6,572 nt of DNA, taken from Aquificota bacterium. GTDB lineage: Bacteria > Aquificota > Aquificia > Aquificales > Aquificaceae. Of this stretch, positions 5,933 to 6,572 are shown in pieces (position 1 is the first letter of the stretch; each line of letters starts with the position of its first letter). Location: assembly GCA_024280065.1 (NCBI GenBank), contig JAJRQX010000016.1, positions 1 to 6,572 of the forward strand. The letters are read 5' to 3'. The position numbers were made by a program, and so were the translations under genes. Under the pieces are notes generated by a model. That model had not been told where the DNA came from. It saw only the letters and a list, made by a program, of their open reading frames with translations, and made no database searches.

Positions 5933-6572
5933 ATGAAGGTCCCGGATCTACTCCTCTTCTCTATATTTCAGAAGCAGGACGAGAGGATAAGGCAGGAGAT
6001 AGCCAGGAAGACGGTTGAGATAGCCACGGGTAGAAGGATACACAACATATCGGACGACCCGCCCGCTACCCTGAACATCCTTACCCTCAAAAAGGAGATA
6101 GCCCGGCTCTCCCAGTTTTCAAGGAACAGGCTCTTTGCGGATGTGAACCTCACCTACATGGATTTTGTTCTGGGGAAGTTCTCGGATAGGCTCAAGGGCA
6201 TATACGCAAAGGTAGTTCAGGCGAAGAACGAGATACATACGGAGGATTCTCTCAGAGCTATAGGTGTTGAACTTAAGGAGGTCCTGGACACCCTCCTTGA
6301 CCTTGCCAACGAGAAGGTGGGTGATAACTATCTCTTCTCAGGGGCAGCCCTGACTACCAGACCCTTTGATAGGAGCTTCAGTTACGTAGGTTCGGATGAG
6401 GTCTTCAACGTTCAGATAGGTGAAGGGAACTTCGTCCCGGTCTTCAGACCGGGCGGTGAGGTCTTCTCCACGAACGTATACGAGCTTGACACAGCTTACC
6501 CTTCGCAGGACACCAGCCTCGGTGCGACGGGAACTATGACGGTCACCTACGGGGCGACATCGGTGAGCCTTG
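5933..6572 (+). CDS. flgL: Flagellar hook-associated protein 3 (FlgL), 3' end cut off by the window edge
   Basis: Second hook-filament junction protein, of the flagellin superfamily, exported after FlgK and contacting the first flagellin subunits. The frame is open from ATG 5933 to the window end, giving 213 codons and no stop. The N-terminal helix carries IATGRRIHNISDDPPATLNI (30-49), matching the FlgL/flagellin Thr-Gly-x-x-Ile and Asp-Asp-Pro pattern. A long coiled-coil follows (about 50-128) with SRNRLFADVNLTYMDFVLGK (63-82). GDNYLFSGAALTTRPF (130-145) matches the FlgL-specific block that usually reads Tyr-Ile/Leu-Phe-Gly-Gly and ends in Pro-Phe. After it comes a beta-rich middle region, ending in GTMTVTYGATSVSL (200-213). 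The Phe-Ser-Gly block and the position after flgK favour FlgL over flagellin (FliC). FlgL proteins are usually 300 residues or more, so at least the C-terminal coiled coil lies outside the window. Confidence 0.93.
   Translation, partial: MKVPDLLLFSIFQKQDERIRQEIARKTVEIATGRRIHNISDDPPATLNILTLKKEIARLSQFSRNRLFADVNLTYMDFVLGKFSDRLKGIYAKVVQAKNEIHTEDSLRAIGVELKEVLDTLLDLANEKVGDNYLFSGAALTTRPFDRSFSYVGSDEVFNVQIGEGNFVPVFRPGGEVFSTNVYELDTAYPSQDTSLGATGTMTVTYGATSVSL

Noticed and set aside
5055..6153. Minus-strand open frames opposite flgK and flgL
   Set aside because: They are antisense to clear flagellar genes, and their composition (serine- and leucine-rich) is what the reverse of charged coding sequence gives.

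Overview
The window looks like a chromosomal stretch of a flagellated, thermophilic bacterium of the Aquificota, most likely near Aquificaceae. The grounds are the strong AGG/AGA (Arg) and ATA (Ile) codon preference, purine-rich coding strands, charged Glu/Lys/Arg-rich proteins, tight gene packing, and an acetylornithine aminotransferase that closely resembles the Aquifex aeolicus ArgD as I remember it. No search was run, so the taxonomic call is an inference. Base composition is about half G+C by eye. Nothing suggests a mobile element, phage, CRISPR array or RNA gene.

Layout. (1) 1-1022, minus strand: argD, running off the left edge without its last few dozen residues. (2) 1023-1060: a 38-bp divergent gap with back-to-back AT-rich promoter-like cores and no Shine-Dalgarno sequence for either gene. 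(3) 1061-2431, plus strand: a MATE-family multidrug/cation antiporter. (4) 2379-4031, minus strand: a methyl-accepting chemotaxis protein whose 3' end overlaps the MATE gene tail to tail by 53 bp. (5) 4032-4092: a 61-bp divergent gap with a good match to a flagellar sigma-28 promoter reading towards the chemoreceptor gene. (6) 4093-6572, plus strand: a packed late-flagellar operon with a small helical protein in the FlgN chaperone position (83 aa), flgK (525 aa) and flgL (cut by the right edge).

How it fits together. FlgK and FlgL are the two hook-filament junction proteins. The small protein ahead of flgK sits where their dedicated export chaperone FlgN is usually encoded. The divergent chemoreceptor would be co-expressed as a late motility gene if the sigma-28 site is real. 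argD (arginine biosynthesis) and the MATE transporter are an unrelated neighbouring block. Most of the window is ordinary. The points worth a second look are the very short FlgN-like protein, the sigma-28-like promoter, the possible shared domain insertion in FlgK and FlgL, the 53-bp convergent overlap, the receptor's tandem HAMP-like linker, and the missing ribosome-binding sites at argD and the MATE gene. I found no evidence for an undescribed system.
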